From positions 1-32,063 of the IMG/VR virus record IMGVR_UViG_3300048587_000100: 32,063 nt of DNA; one strand, written 5' to 3'. The position numbers were made by a program, and so were the translations under genes. Of the stretch, positions 19,072 through 26,307 are shown one piece after another. Numbering within the stretch: the first letter of the stretch is position 1; each line of letters opens with the position of its first letter. The notes under the pieces were generated by a model. That model saw only the letters and a program-made list of their open reading frames with translations, had not been told where the DNA came from and searched no databases. This DNA is from a virus.

Positions 19072-19344
19072 TTAGAGGGTGATTCTTGCTGTCATATCTT
19101 CAATCGCTTTAGCTTTTTGTTGAAGCGAAGATGAGATATTGTTAAGAGACTCATTAAGAGAAGGCATTGCAGATGGTCTTTCTAATTTAGGTGCTTCTGC
19201 AATTACGTCATCTGGAATCAAAACAGGCTCTAATCTGGTTTTTAGATTCAATAGAGCATCTCCAATCCAAGCTAGTTGACTGTAGATTGATTTGATTTGT
19301 TCTTCTGCGCACGGCTTTGGTTCAGTTGTTTTTTCGTTATGCAT
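19072..19344 (-). CDS. Small hypothetical protein
   Basis: 90 residues, two short predicted helices (IKSIYSQLAWIGDALLNLK and LNESLNNISSSLQQKAKAI) with a Pro-rich hinge; no motif recognised. The start at 19344 is preceded by the A/C-rich leader CCCAAACAAACCAACC, which supports real translation. It contains no palindrome. It lies between the acidic 495-residue protein with its terminator and the SSB-like gene, so transcription may restart here. Confidence 0.55.
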   Translation of the reverse strand: MHNEKTTEPKPCAEEQIKSIYSQLAWIGDALLNLKTRLEPVLIPDDVIAEAPKLERPSAMPSLNESLNNISSSLQQKAKAIEDMTARITL

Positions 19345-19367
19345 GTCGATAGGTTGGTTTGTTTGGG

Positions 19368-19406
19368 AGATAGAAAGAGCGGGGGAAGTGATTAGCCTCC
19401 CCCGCT
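19368..19406 (-). terminator. Intrinsic terminator after the acidic-tail gene
   Basis: On the minus strand, AGCGGGGGA (19406-19398) pairs with TCCCCCGCT (19386-19378), then CTTTCTATCT. The palindrome at 19406-19416 abuts its 5' arm and lies directly after the stop codon at 19420. Confidence 0.65.
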
Positions 19407-19419
19407 CAGTTACTGAGGA

Positions 19420-19600
19420 TTACTCCTCGTCTTCGTCTTCGTCTTCTTCTTCTTCCTCTTCTTCTTCTTCGTCACCACCTTCTTCTTCTTCCTCTTCCTC
19501 ACCATCCGCTTCTTCCTCTTCTTCTTCTTCTTCTTCGCCGCCTTCCTCTTCCTCTTCCTCCTCCTCTTCTTCCTCTTCTTCCTTCACTGGCTTCTTGCCA
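19420..19600 (-). repeat. Poly-Glu/Asp codon repeat
   Basis: GAA/GAG/GAC triplet repeats code the acidic tail of the 495-residue protein, with a few Gly interruptions; length variation by slippage is likely. Confidence 0.85.
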
Positions 19601-20907
19601 GCTTTCTTAGCAGCCTTCTTAGGGGCTGGCGCTTCTTCTTTCTCTTCTTCCTCGTCTCCATCTTCGCCATCCTCTTCCTCTTCGCGATCAGCGATCACGG
19701 CTTCGATATCAACCAGTTGCTTCTTGGTCGGAGGCAGGACACGGGCGGAGACACCCTTGCCTTCATCATCGAGCTTGAGAGCCATGCCGCTCTTCATGTC
19801 GATAGCGAAGATCATAGCAGCATTCAACTGCTTGTCCTCAGGATCGCCGGCAACCAGCATACCAGTGCCATCAAGGCGCAGGATATAGAAGATAGCCTTG
19901 GGCTTGATGTAAACATTGGAACCGTAGGACTTCTTAACCGTGTCTTTGATTTCGGTGATTTCTGCTTGAGTGGCTGGAGCGCCTTTCTTCTCTTGCAGTT
20001 CGATCACCTTGTCAACGATGGTCGCCTTGGCTTCGAGGTTCTTGTCTTTCTCTTCGGAGACATTGACCTCAAGTGCTTTACGCATATTGGCCATAGTACC
20101 GAATACAGGCTTCTGAATCTCACTGAGAGTTTCATACACCTTCATGCCTTTCTTGATACGAGCGAGATCGGAGGCGTGGCCACCGAAGAAGTCTTGCCAT
20201 GTTTCAGGGAACGCCTTCTTAGCTTGGCAAGCAAGCTGCGCTTCACGCTCCGCAGCGGCTTCATTGATTTCACTCGTAGTCTCATTCAGCTTGGCAAAGC
20301 CAGCGAAGGCTTGAGCGAAGTCGTTCTCAGTTACTGAGACATCCTTTTTGATGACAAGCAGACCAGTTTTCTTACTGATCATGAACTTCTCTTCCGGGAT
20401 GAACGCAGCAATCTGCTCGTCCAGCTTGGCGCGGATTGAGGACAGAGGCTTGGCCAGCTTGTTCATGTTATTCTCAAACAGAACAACCGCTTTCTGCTTA
20501 CGCTCAACGATAGCGGCGGCAGCAGCCTCCTTCTCAGCCTTGGCAGTAGCCTTAGCTTCTTCCTGATCCTTATCGTACTGAGCACGATTTTCCTTGTGGG
20601 ATTCGTAGTCAGACTGGACTTGCTTCCAAGCCTTATTGTATGCCGCTACGGCAGAAGCCGGAACGTCATTGCCGAGGAATTCATCAGGAACGTATTCCTT
20701 TTCGTACTTGGCGAGAGCGACGAGCTTCTTAACCTTGTCAGTATCGGTGCCCTTGAATTTCTTGGCAACCAATACTGCGTAGTCAGAGAGCTTGACGGCT
20801 TCTTCCTTTTTTGCACTGCTGATAAACAGTGACATAGCCGAGTTCAAAGCCATTGGGCTTTTCTTTGCGGCGACCTTCTTTCCTGCTTTCTTTGTTTTCG
20901 TGCTCAT
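19420..20907 (-). CDS. Basic-headed protein with extreme acidic C-terminus
   Basis: 495 residues. It begins with a histone-like basic segment (STKTKKAGKKVAAKK). A helical, Ala/Lys/Glu-rich middle follows; residues about 315-400 are more compact (YIKPKAIFYILRLDGTGMLV). The last about 90 residues are almost only Glu and Asp, broken by one Lys/Ala patch (KKAAKKAGKKPVK). The acidic tail would make the DNA (19420-19690) very repetitive. I do not recognise the family; the head-tail charge pattern is like histone chaperones or DNA-mimic proteins, and it sits next to the SSB-like gene. Palindrome as DVSVTEND (20327-20337). The start is preceded by CCAACAAAAAAAACAAACAT. Confidence 0.6.
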   Translation of the reverse strand: MSTKTKKAGKKVAAKKSPMALNSAMSLFISSAKKEEAVKLSDYAVLVAKKFKGTDTDKVKKLVALAKYEKEYVPDEFLGNDVPASAVAAYNKAWKQVQSDYESHKENRAQYDKDQEEAKATAKAEKEAAAAAIVERKQKAVVLFENNMNKLAKPLSSIRAKLDEQIAAFIPEEKFMISKKTGLLVIKKDVSVTENDFAQAFAGFAKLNETTSEINEAAAEREAQLACQAKKAFPETWQDFFGGHASDLARIKKGMKVYETLSEIQKPVFGTMANMRKALEVNVSEEKDKNLEAKATIVDKVIELQEKKGAPATQAEITEIKDTVKKSYGSNVYIKPKAIFYILRLDGTGMLVAGDPEDKQLNAAMIFAIDMKSGMALKLDDEGKGVSARVLPPTKKQLVDIEAVIADREEEEDGEDGDEEEEKEEAPAPKKAAKKAGKKPVKEEEEEEEEEEEEEGGEEEEEEEEEADGEEEEEEEGGDEEEEEEEEEDEDEDEE

Positions 20908-21346
20908 ATGTTTGTTTTTTTTGTTGGTCCTCAGGATGAGGAGAGAATACGAATGGCTTCCAGATACCTAGTTTTTTGCATTGTCTCTGTAGCCATTCAG
21001 TAAGGTGGAGTATTGCTTCTGTTGTTTTTGGTTTCGGATTGTGTCTCGGACCCCATAAGCGATTAGTAAGACCGTCTATAGTATAGTTCGAGACTGGATA
21101 CCCTATCTCTTTCGAGATTTGTTCAAGGTAATATTTTCCTGATGTTGGTGGAATACCGGCTAGAGTAGCGTAGAAGTCGAACTTCTTAGCGATCATGATT
21201 ACCTCTACACTTACCTCAGAGTAGAAGGTTCTCGTAGATGGCCAGTTGTTCCCCTCAAAGCCAGACTTCTTTTTCTTACCACGATTAGGATGTGTATATC
21301 CAGCCGGGTAATACTTCGTTCTGACTTTATCTTCTCCAGACGGCAT
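20783..21346 (-). CDS. Hypothetical protein, possible DNA-binding
   Basis: 187 residues, basic. The central part (residues about 50-140: FYATLAGIPPTSGKYYLEQI, KEIGYPVSNYTIDGLTNRLW, TEAILHLTEWLQRQCKKLG) looks globular and helical; the C-terminal 50 residues are Lys/Glu/Arg rich and overlap the next gene by 125 nt. The start lies three bases after a palindrome that also carries the stop codon of the upstream gene (21350-21360). No known family is recognised. Confidence 0.5.
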   Translation of the reverse strand: MPSGEDKVRTKYYPAGYTHPNRGKKKKSGFEGNNWPSTRTFYSEVSVEVIMIAKKFDFYATLAGIPPTSGKYYLEQISKEIGYPVSNYTIDGLTNRLWGPRHNPKPKTTEAILHLTEWLQRQCKKLGIWKPFVFSPHPEDQQKKQTYEHENKESRKEGRRKEKPNGFELGYVTVYQQCKKGRSRQAL

Positions 21347-21349
21347 GAC

Positions 21350-21360
21350 TCAGTTACTGA
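21350..21360. repeat. Palindrome copy supplying a TAA stop and adjoining a start
   Basis: On the minus strand its centre TAA is the stop of the 103-residue gene, and it ends three bases before the ATG of the next gene. Confidence 0.9.
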
Positions 21361-21665
21361 ATGGTTTCAGGTTCAGAGTTAGCGATTTGCTCAAGTTCTT
21401 CCATCTCGTCAACAAGACGGTAGATAGTGTTGTCTTGCGAACTGAATCCGCATTGGGACTCAACATCGAAGTTGTACTTCTTCGACATATCATTCCACCA
21501 CTTGCTCGATTCGCGAACAGACTTCGCAACAAGAGCGCGGCAGTGATTGATCGTGTCATTAAGAACCTCTTGCACTGCTTGCTTCTCAGAAACAATGCGT
21601 TGAAGTTCGTCAGATTCCTCTTGGGTAACAGTGGCGATGTTTTTCTTGATTACTCTTTGGCTCAT
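21354..21665 (-). CDS. Small acidic helical protein whose stop codon lies in the palindrome
   Basis: 103 residues, acidic and helical, beginning MSQRVIKKNIATVTQEE; family not recognised. Its stop codon TAA (21354-21356) is the centre of the palindrome copy at 21350-21360, read CAG TAA CTG; this is the only QLL-phase copy that has the A centre on the coding strand. The start at 21665 has context CATATGAG and an A/C leader (ACAAACCAACCAAAC). Confidence 0.6.
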   Translation of the reverse strand: MSQRVIKKNIATVTQEESDELQRIVSEKQAVQEVLNDTINHCRALVAKSVRESSKWWNDMSKKYNFDVESQCGFSSQDNTIYRLVDEMEELEQIANSEPETIQ

Positions 21666-21693
21666 ATGCTGTTTGTCGTTTGGTTGGTTTGTG

Positions 21694-22770
21694 TTAATCG
21701 TCGGAAGAATCGCTTTCGACGAGAGTTTCCCAGAGATTTTTGAAGTCTCTGATGACTGCTAGGAACTCATTCATTTTCGGATTATAGTCGTCAAGAATGT
21801 TCCCAGCAAGAATTTTGTTTTCGCTAAGTCCATTACAGAACCTAACAACAGACTCAGTGCGCAGGGCAGCAGAGTGAGGATGCACATCCTTAGCATAGTG
21901 TTCGATGTATGCATTAAGGATAGATAGCGGTGTCAGTTTGTGTCCCTGAATAGCCTTACCGATGTAATAATGATACTCAGCAACCTCTGGTTGGAGGGAC
22001 TCAGGGTTTGCCCGGTAATACCATGGGGCAATCTGTGTCTTAATTTTTTCAACGCTAATGTCGCCAATACGCTCTCCAGATTTCGGGTGCTTGTAATCTC
22101 TCCAGTCGATCTTGTCGCTTTTATCTGCCTCCTCTTCGGAAGCTTCCTCCTTTTTCTTCTTTGGCTTCTCAGTAACTGAGGGCTTATGAAGTTCCTTGCG
22201 TACACGCTGGGTATGAGTAGGAGCAATGCGACCACCGCCGCCACTGCCAATAAACATGTGCACCCCTGTAGCAAGCTCAGCTGATTTCTCAATTGGGAAA
22301 TGATCAATCAAGTCATCCTGCTTAAGATTGTGCTCCCTGATCATCTTAACAACAATGCTGTGGATATACAGCCTGTCTTCAAGGTAAGCACGAATCTTAA
22401 GATCAGTTGCCGTCATTGGTTCCTCAGTAACTGAGACAGCCTCTTCTCGAACAGGTTCAGACACGCTGACAGTTGCGCCGTTCGACACAACAAGATATGG
22501 TTTATCAGCACTATTCCTCTTGAGGATAATACCACTGATCCCGCTATGCGATTTAGAACACGCAGCAGAAAGAACACTTCCCACGCTTGTATCAGGAATA
22601 TGTAGGTCTTCCTTTTTGATGTATAGCTTGATTCGCTGTTCGCTTTGAATAGTAACAACCTGTGTTGCTTCCCCATCCTTAGGAGGAGTGATTTGAACAA
22701 CCTCACCTTTAATGGCCGGAACAACTTGTCCTGGATCAATGTCATCAATGTAGTCATCTATTGTTTTCAT
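21694..22770 (-). CDS. Hypothetical protein with possible OB-like N-terminus
   Basis: 358 residues. Residues 18-105 are beta-rich (AIKGEVVQITPPKDG, VVTIQSEQRIKLYIKKEDL, GISGIILKRN), which could be an OB-type fold. A Lys/Glu-rich linker (about 195-225) and a helical C-terminal domain (WYYRANPESLQPEV, HYYIGKAIQGHKLTPLSILN) follow, ending in an acidic tail ESDSSDD. The palindrome occurs twice as SVTE (22424-22434 and 22169-22179), both in linkers. It lies next to the nuclease, so a recombination or replication role is possible. No family is claimed. Confidence 0.55.
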   Translation of the reverse strand: MKTIDDYIDDIDPGQVVPAIKGEVVQITPPKDGEATQVVTIQSEQRIKLYIKKEDLHIPDTSVGSVLSAACSKSHSGISGIILKRNSADKPYLVVSNGATVSVSEPVREEAVSVTEEPMTATDLKIRAYLEDRLYIHSIVVKMIREHNLKQDDLIDHFPIEKSAELATGVHMFIGSGGGGRIAPTHTQRVRKELHKPSVTEKPKKKKEEASEEEADKSDKIDWRDYKHPKSGERIGDISVEKIKTQIAPWYYRANPESLQPEVAEYHYYIGKAIQGHKLTPLSILNAYIEHYAKDVHPHSAALRTESVVRFCNGLSENKILAGNILDDYNPKMNEFLAVIRDFKNLWETLVESDSSDD

Positions 22771-22773
22771 AGG

Positions 22774-22980
22774 TTAGTATTGCATTGCTTTCATTTGCTT
22801 GTGGAGGGACGGACCTTGATTATTGGCCAGCCTGATTCGTTTCTGTTCGATAGTCCGAAGACCTTTCTTCCAGTTGTTTGCATTGGTTGGAATTCTGTTT
22901 CTTGTAACTGGCAAAGGCTTGCCGTTATCTGTTGAGTTTGCCAATGCAATTAGATTAATCATCGAGGATATCGGATTCAT
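22774..22980 (-). CDS. Small hypothetical protein
   Basis: 68 residues, basic, starting MNPISSMINLIALANST; its ATG overlaps the end of the nuclease gene by 26 nt, and its stop TAA is three bases before the next ATG. This tight fit between two genes supports it as real. No motif or palindrome. Confidence 0.45.
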   Translation of the reverse strand: MNPISSMINLIALANSTDNGKPLPVTRNRIPTNANNWKKGLRTIEQKRIRLANNQGPSLHKQMKAMQY

Positions 22981-23941
22981 GTTCTTGTTGTTTTGCTTTC
23001 AGTTCATCTTGGAATTGTTTACAGAACGGAGCGACAGCACAGAACTCTATGCATCGTTTTGGTTCTCCTACTTTCTTTTTGATCTTTGTCTCTTCTCCGC
23101 AGAAATCAGCGTATGTAGTCGCCTCTGCTTCGTTGTCAAAGTGAGCCGCGGCCCGAGAGGAAAAGTCAGGGATTTCACCTTTCTTTGCCTGCTTCTTACG
23201 CTTATACACCGACCACTTTGTATCACGAATCCATCTTTCGTCATCGGTACAATCTGGTAGTGATTGCCACTTTGTCTTAGCATGTGAAAGCTTGGCAAGT
23301 ACAAGCTCTTTGATCTTAGCCTCAGTTACTGAGCGCGCCCAAGGCTTGAAATTTTTAATCGCAATGTTGTCTCTAGGGTACTCAGGATTTCTTTCCTGCG
23401 CACCCTTATCGAGGTGACGGAAGAGATAGATGTTCCTAATCTTATCAATACGCTGATCAGGATAACGGGTTTCTCTGATGTACTTATTGATATTGAGTTG
23501 AACCTCATACTCCCACTTCTCATACAAGAAGCTCCATCCGCTTGTTACCTTGTAGTCATCAAGAGTGTAAGTCTTTGGATCATACAAGTCGCTCTGAGCA
23601 TGGACAAGCACACGCAGTCCATTGATCGTAAAGATAACATACTCGCGATTCTCAACGATGCAGTATGATGGCGCATACCTTTGGAGAATCCAGTGAGTCA
23701 CACTCCCAAGAAGAGAGTAGAAGTTATCCTTCACAAGGTCAATGACAAGATCATCATTGAACTTTCTACCAAGCCATAGCTGCTTGGTCGGTCGCGTCAA
23801 GTCAGTAACTGAGAACTCTATATCGTACTGACCGGCAAGACCAGCAAGGAACTCTTTACGGTCCTTGCTGTATTCGTATTGTGCTCCCTTGAGAGCGGCT
23901 TCTAGTGGGGACGGCAGTCCCTCCATTACTTTGAATTGCAT
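22955..23941 (-). CDS. PD-(D/E)XK exonuclease, RecB/Cas4-like, with cysteine cluster
   Basis: 328 residues. A RecB-type core is visible: GSVTHWILQ (79-87), AQSDLYDP (D118), LDDYKVTSG (D129, K131) and a QLNINKY motif at 148-154, as expected in 5'-3' exonucleases. The C-terminus has C297-x3-C301-x5-C307 with an earlier C281, typical of the iron-sulphur clamp of Cas4 and AddB. It may make 3' single strands for the RecA and resolvase encoded nearby. It has its own promoter with an operator-like dyad (23959-23993). Palindromes: FSVTDL (23802-23812) and RSVTEA (23322-23332). Confidence 0.82.
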   Translation of the reverse strand: MQFKVMEGLPSPLEAALKGAQYEYSKDRKEFLAGLAGQYDIEFSVTDLTRPTKQLWLGRKFNDDLVIDLVKDNFYSLLGSVTHWILQRYAPSYCIVENREYVIFTINGLRVLVHAQSDLYDPKTYTLDDYKVTSGWSFLYEKWEYEVQLNINKYIRETRYPDQRIDKIRNIYLFRHLDKGAQERNPEYPRDNIAIKNFKPWARSVTEAKIKELVLAKLSHAKTKWQSLPDCTDDERWIRDTKWSVYKRKKQAKKGEIPDFSSRAAAHFDNEAEATTYADFCGEETKIKKKVGEPKRCIEFCAVAPFCKQFQDELKAKQQEHESDILDD

Positions 23942-23958
23942 AATCGTCGAAAGGTTAC

Positions 23959-23993
23959 GGTATGCATAGTAGCATACCTATGTTTGTTGTCAA
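23959..23993 (-). promoter_or_regulatory. Sigma70-like promoter with operator dyad for the nuclease gene
   Basis: On the minus strand, TTGACA (23993-23988) is followed after 16 nt by TACTAT (23971-23966), about 25 nt before the ATG at 23941. The -10 box is exactly the loop of a perfect inverted repeat GGTATGC...GCATACC (23959-23965 and 23972-23978), as expected for a repressor operator over the -10 box. Confidence 0.65.
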
Positions 23994-24247
23994 TCTTCTT
24001 TTGGTAAGAATCTTCCTTTTCCAATTGATTGCCACCCATCTAAGAAAATCTCGGTAGCCTCAACAGCGACCGCGAATCTCTTCTGTATCATACGCTTGAT
24101 CGTAGTCTGATCAGGCGGTGGATTCATCTTCTCAGCAAGTTCAACAACCCTGTGTACGGCAGAGATGTAAATCTCTTTGCAGAGTGCCTTGGCTACTTGT
24201 TCTTTGGAGAGAGTCTTCTTCTCCAGTTTTTGTGCTTTGATGCTCAT
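23990..24247 (-). CDS. Small hypothetical protein
   Basis: 85 residues, helical and basic (MSIKAQKLEKKTLSKEQVAK, HRVVELAEKMN, TIKRMIQKRFAVAV). Its start is only two bases after a palindrome, in the arrangement TCAGTAACTGAATATG, which is the same as at 1420-1435. A/C repeats (CCAAACCAAACCAAAC) lie just upstream, and an intrinsic terminator precedes them. The stop codon overlaps the -35 box of the nuclease promoter. No family recognised. Confidence 0.55.
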   Translation of the reverse strand: MSIKAQKLEKKTLSKEQVAKALCKEIYISAVHRVVELAEKMNPPPDQTTIKRMIQKRFAVAVEATEIFLDGWQSIGKGRFLPKED

Positions 24248-24249
24248 AT

Positions 24250-24260
24250 TCAGTTACTGA
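24250..24260. repeat. Palindrome copy in leader
   Basis: Minus-strand leader reads TCAGTAACTGAATATG, with the ATG at 24247; the A/C repeats and terminator lie upstream. Confidence 0.9.
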
Positions 24261-24281
24261 GTTTGGTTTGGTTTGGGTACG

Positions 24282-24325
24282 AAAAAACGCCGGGCGCTAA
24301 GACCAACAAGTCCGCGCCCGACGTT
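24282..24325 (-). terminator. Intrinsic terminator
   Basis: On the minus strand the stem is 11 pairs with one mismatch (AACG-A-CGGGCGC... type; CGGGCGC at 24291-24297 pairs with GCGCCCG at 24314-24320, AACG with CGTT) followed by TTTTTT. It ends transcripts from the genes at 24413 and beyond. Confidence 0.75.
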
Positions 24326-24412
24326 CTTTGAAAGCTGCTAGCTTACTCATTATGGGAGAGTATAGGAGAGATAAGAGTAATAGTAAAGAGAAATCTTTTT
24401 ACCTATGCAAAA

Positions 24413-24934
24413 TTATTGGTCTCCGGGGAAATCTTCCTCCAAACGATCAGACGCTAACTTTGCATACCCGGAAATGTCTTTCCAGTGGTCAGCGAGCCTA
24501 TGATTACCACAAGCAATGCGGGCAAACTTATGACAAGACATTACGATAGCTTCCTCTTGGTACGGCTCTAACACTTCTCCCCTCTTGGCAATCTCTTTAA
24601 GAATAATGTCTCTAAGTCTCCGCGATATGTATGAGTTATCTCTAAACTCTCCATGCGTACCCTGCCTTGCTTTCAGTACCTCAGTTACTGAATCTTCTTT
24701 TTCTTCCGGCAGTTTCTCAGGTTGTGGTTTCATGGCGTATTCTATTTGTAGTAATGGGTTGTGATTGTTTAGTGATTCTGTCTGACCAAGCATTATTGCA
24801 AGCTTTTGTGCAGGCGTAGATGGCTTTATTATTAAACATCCGCAATTGGTGCAGAAAACATCAATGGCATACACGTACTGATCATCCCAATCGTATGATT
24901 GGTCACATCTTACGCAAAAGAATTGTCTAATCAT
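24413..24934 (-). CDS. Zinc-ribbon protein with DUF6378-like domain
   Basis: 173 residues. Residues 7-31 form a zinc-ribbon pattern (C7-x2-C10, C28-x2-C31). Residues about 82-165 (RQGTHGEFRDN, HKFARIACGN, ADHWKDISGYAKLA) match the phage domain known as DUF6378, whose function is unknown. A Met at 68 could be a second start that yields the domain alone. The start overlaps the preceding gene by 8 nt (ATGATTAG). The palindrome reads DSVTEVL (24681-24691), between the two domains. Confidence 0.65.
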   Translation of the reverse strand: MIRQFFCVRCDQSYDWDDQYVYAIDVFCTNCGCLIIKPSTPAQKLAIMLGQTESLNNHNPLLQIEYAMKPQPEKLPEEKEDSVTEVLKARQGTHGEFRDNSYISRRLRDIILKEIAKRGEVLEPYQEEAIVMSCHKFARIACGNHRLADHWKDISGYAKLASDRLEEDFPGDQ

Positions 24935-25265
24935 TTGTTGCTATAAAGCTAGGAACTTTAACAGGAGGAAAGGGGATTATTAATCTTTCAGATTGCTCAG
25001 ACTCCTGACCAGCATAATCCCCTTTCCCTACGGCAGTAACTGAAAGCTGATCCATTGGATACACCGCATCCCTAATGATATAGAATGGAGTCTTCTCTCC
25101 ATCCTCCATCCAAGGGATAAGCTCTAGGTTGAGCTTGATTTTCAGTAACTGACCAGTACCGAGGTTACGTTCGACATATACGTTGTAACCTCCGATCATC
25201 TCCGGCGGATTTGGGTCATCCCAAAACACGCGGAGGGCAGCAAGTATGGGAAGTGACCAGATCAT
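24927..25265 (-). CDS. Fibronectin type III-like small protein
   Basis: 112 residues. A short hydrophobic start (MIWSLPILAALRVFW) is followed by a beta-sandwich-like run (GGYNVYVERNLGTGQLLKIK, QLSVTAVGKGDYAGQESEQS) typical of FN3 domains with GYNVY and SVTAV strands. The palindrome is QLL at 25142-25152, and a degenerate copy (GCAGTAACTGA, 25033-25043) gives LSVTA. It lies directly after a second FN3-like gene; in phages such domains often sit on virion surfaces, and here they are placed among early genes, which is unusual. Confidence 0.5.
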   Translation of the reverse strand: MIWSLPILAALRVFWDDPNPPEMIGGYNVYVERNLGTGQLLKIKLNLELIPWMEDGEKTPFYIIRDAVYPMDQLSVTAVGKGDYAGQESEQSERLIIPFPPVKVPSFIATND

Positions 25266-25268
25266 AAC

Positions 25269-25709
25269 CTAGAAGTTAAGACGGAAGAACTGTTCTTTCT
25301 GCTCTTTGCTCACATTGATAACTGCAATCGTTCCCCATTTGATCATATCAGGAGAGCTTTGCACAAGGAGAGCAACTGCTTTGAACTCAGGCACCTGAGC
25401 AGGTGGAGCAGGAACTTCAAACCATTGGCTGTCTGGTCCTTCTCCTCCAATGTTATAAGCACGGATAGTCCACACTGTTCCGGGCGTTGCAAGCTCAGTG
25501 GTCCATGTACGAACATCAGAACCAATCTTAGTTGTATTGGCTTGCTGATATGTAATGATCTCTGGTCCTTTTGGAGTTGGCTGCGTCTTGATTACCTGAT
25601 AGACACGATAACCTTCGACAGGCGGACTGCCGGCAGGTTGATCAGGCCATTGGAACGTGACTGCCGCATTAGCAGTGATAGCGAGGAGTAGTGATAGCAG
25701 TAGTTTCAT
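25269..25709 (-). CDS. Secreted fibronectin type III-like protein
   Basis: 146 residues from the ATG at 25709, chosen because it gives a clean signal peptide (MKLLLSLLLAITANA, cut after ANA) and follows an A/C leader (CCAACAACAAAACAAACACA). The ORF could begin at 25745, but those residues are not signal-like. The mature part has an FN3 pattern: EGYRVYQV, WTTELATPGTVWTIRAYN, GEGPDSQW. The end (SSPDMIKWGTIAVIN, FFRLNF) resembles C-termini of secreted proteins in Verrucomicrobiota, which hints at the host. Function unknown. Confidence 0.55.
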   Translation of the reverse strand: MKLLLSLLLAITANAAVTFQWPDQPAGSPPVEGYRVYQVIKTQPTPKGPEIITYQQANTTKIGSDVRTWTTELATPGTVWTIRAYNIGGEGPDSQWFEVPAPPAQVPEFKAVALLVQSSPDMIKWGTIAVINVSKEQKEQFFRLNF

Positions 25710-25812
25710 TGTGTTTGTTTTGTTGTTGGTTAAGAATCCACCCATAGGGCTGGTACTTGTATCTCGATTCAGCAGCTGAACCGCCAGTTCCGCTAGGGGT
25801 AGAAGTGTTAGT

Positions 25813-25883
25813 GTATCCGACAGGACTTGAACCTGTAACCGGCATCTTAGAAGGATGCTGCTCTACCTTTGAGCTACGGATAC
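25813..25883 (-). tRNA. tRNA-Arg(UCU)
   Basis: 71-nt cloverleaf: acceptor stem GTATCCG/CGGATAC (7 perfect pairs), D arm GCTC/GAGC, anticodon stem GCATC/GATGC with loop CTTCTAA giving anticodon TCT, T arm ACAGG-TTCAAGT-CCTGT. CCA is not encoded. It reads AGA, a frequent codon in this window's Arg-rich genes. The end of the upstream gene runs into its 5' portion. Confidence 0.93.
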
Positions 25884-26087
25884 AAAATTTTCTTTTGATA
25901 TCTCTGTTGCGCTTATAGCATCGAACACATCTTCTCTTTGTCGCGCTATGTCTTTAGCTACAGAAGGATACTTAGCAGAATAGTATCTATTAACGATGTT
26001 GCCATTCAGTAACTGAACACTAACGATGTAGTACCTCTTAGGTAGTACGGACTTACTCTTCTGCCATGGGTTCTGCCACTTTTTCAT
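25863..26087 (-). CDS. Small hypothetical protein overlapping tRNA
   Basis: 74 residues from the ATG at 26087 (MKKWQNPWQKSKSVLPKRYY), basic, with a compact part (IVSVQLLNGNIVNRYYSAKY) followed by a helix (SVAKDIARQREDVFDAISAT). The palindrome is read as VQLLNG (26006-26016). Its last codons and stop lie inside the tRNA-Arg gene. It has context AATATG. A Met further upstream exists but would overlap the previous gene. Family unknown. Confidence 0.5.
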   Translation of the reverse strand: MKKWQNPWQKSKSVLPKRYYIVSVQLLNGNIVNRYYSAKYPSVAKDIARQREDVFDAISATEISKENFVSVAQR

Positions 26088-26091
26088 ATTG

Positions 26092-26307
26092 CTAAGGATG
26101 CTTAATTGGTGCGCCGCAATGTTTGCAGCGAAAGGTGTATGGTTGTCGAGAGGCGCAATAGTCACACTTGGATATCATTGGCTCTCTTCTAACAGTCCAT
26201 CGGAGTGCTTCATCAGAAGCAAGGTGCAGCAACTGACCTCTTTCTGCAATCCTACTATGGTTAGCATATGCAGCAGATGCAGCAGCTAGTATGAATGTGT
26301 ATGACAT
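26092..26307 (-). CDS. Small zinc-ribbon protein
   Basis: 71 residues. A hydrophobic Ala-rich start (MSYTFILAAASAAYANHSR) may be a signal or membrane anchor. C48-x2-C51 and C61-x2-C64 form a zinc ribbon. The start overlaps the upstream HNH stop as TAATG. A degenerate palindrome (GCAGCAACTGA, 26226-26236) reads RGQLLH. Confidence 0.5.
   Translation of the reverse strand: MSYTFILAAASAAYANHSRIAERGQLLHLASDEALRWTVRREPMISKCDYCASRQPYTFRCKHCGAPIKHP

Noticed and set aside
19292-19888. Plus-strand Ser-rich ORF
   Set aside because: It is the antisense of the poly-Glu codons of the acidic-tail gene.
25669-25845. Minus-strand 58-residue ORF from inside the tRNA to the FN3 gene
   Set aside because: Its beginning is tRNA sequence, and its end overlaps the leader and signal peptide of the FN3-like gene; no supporting start context.
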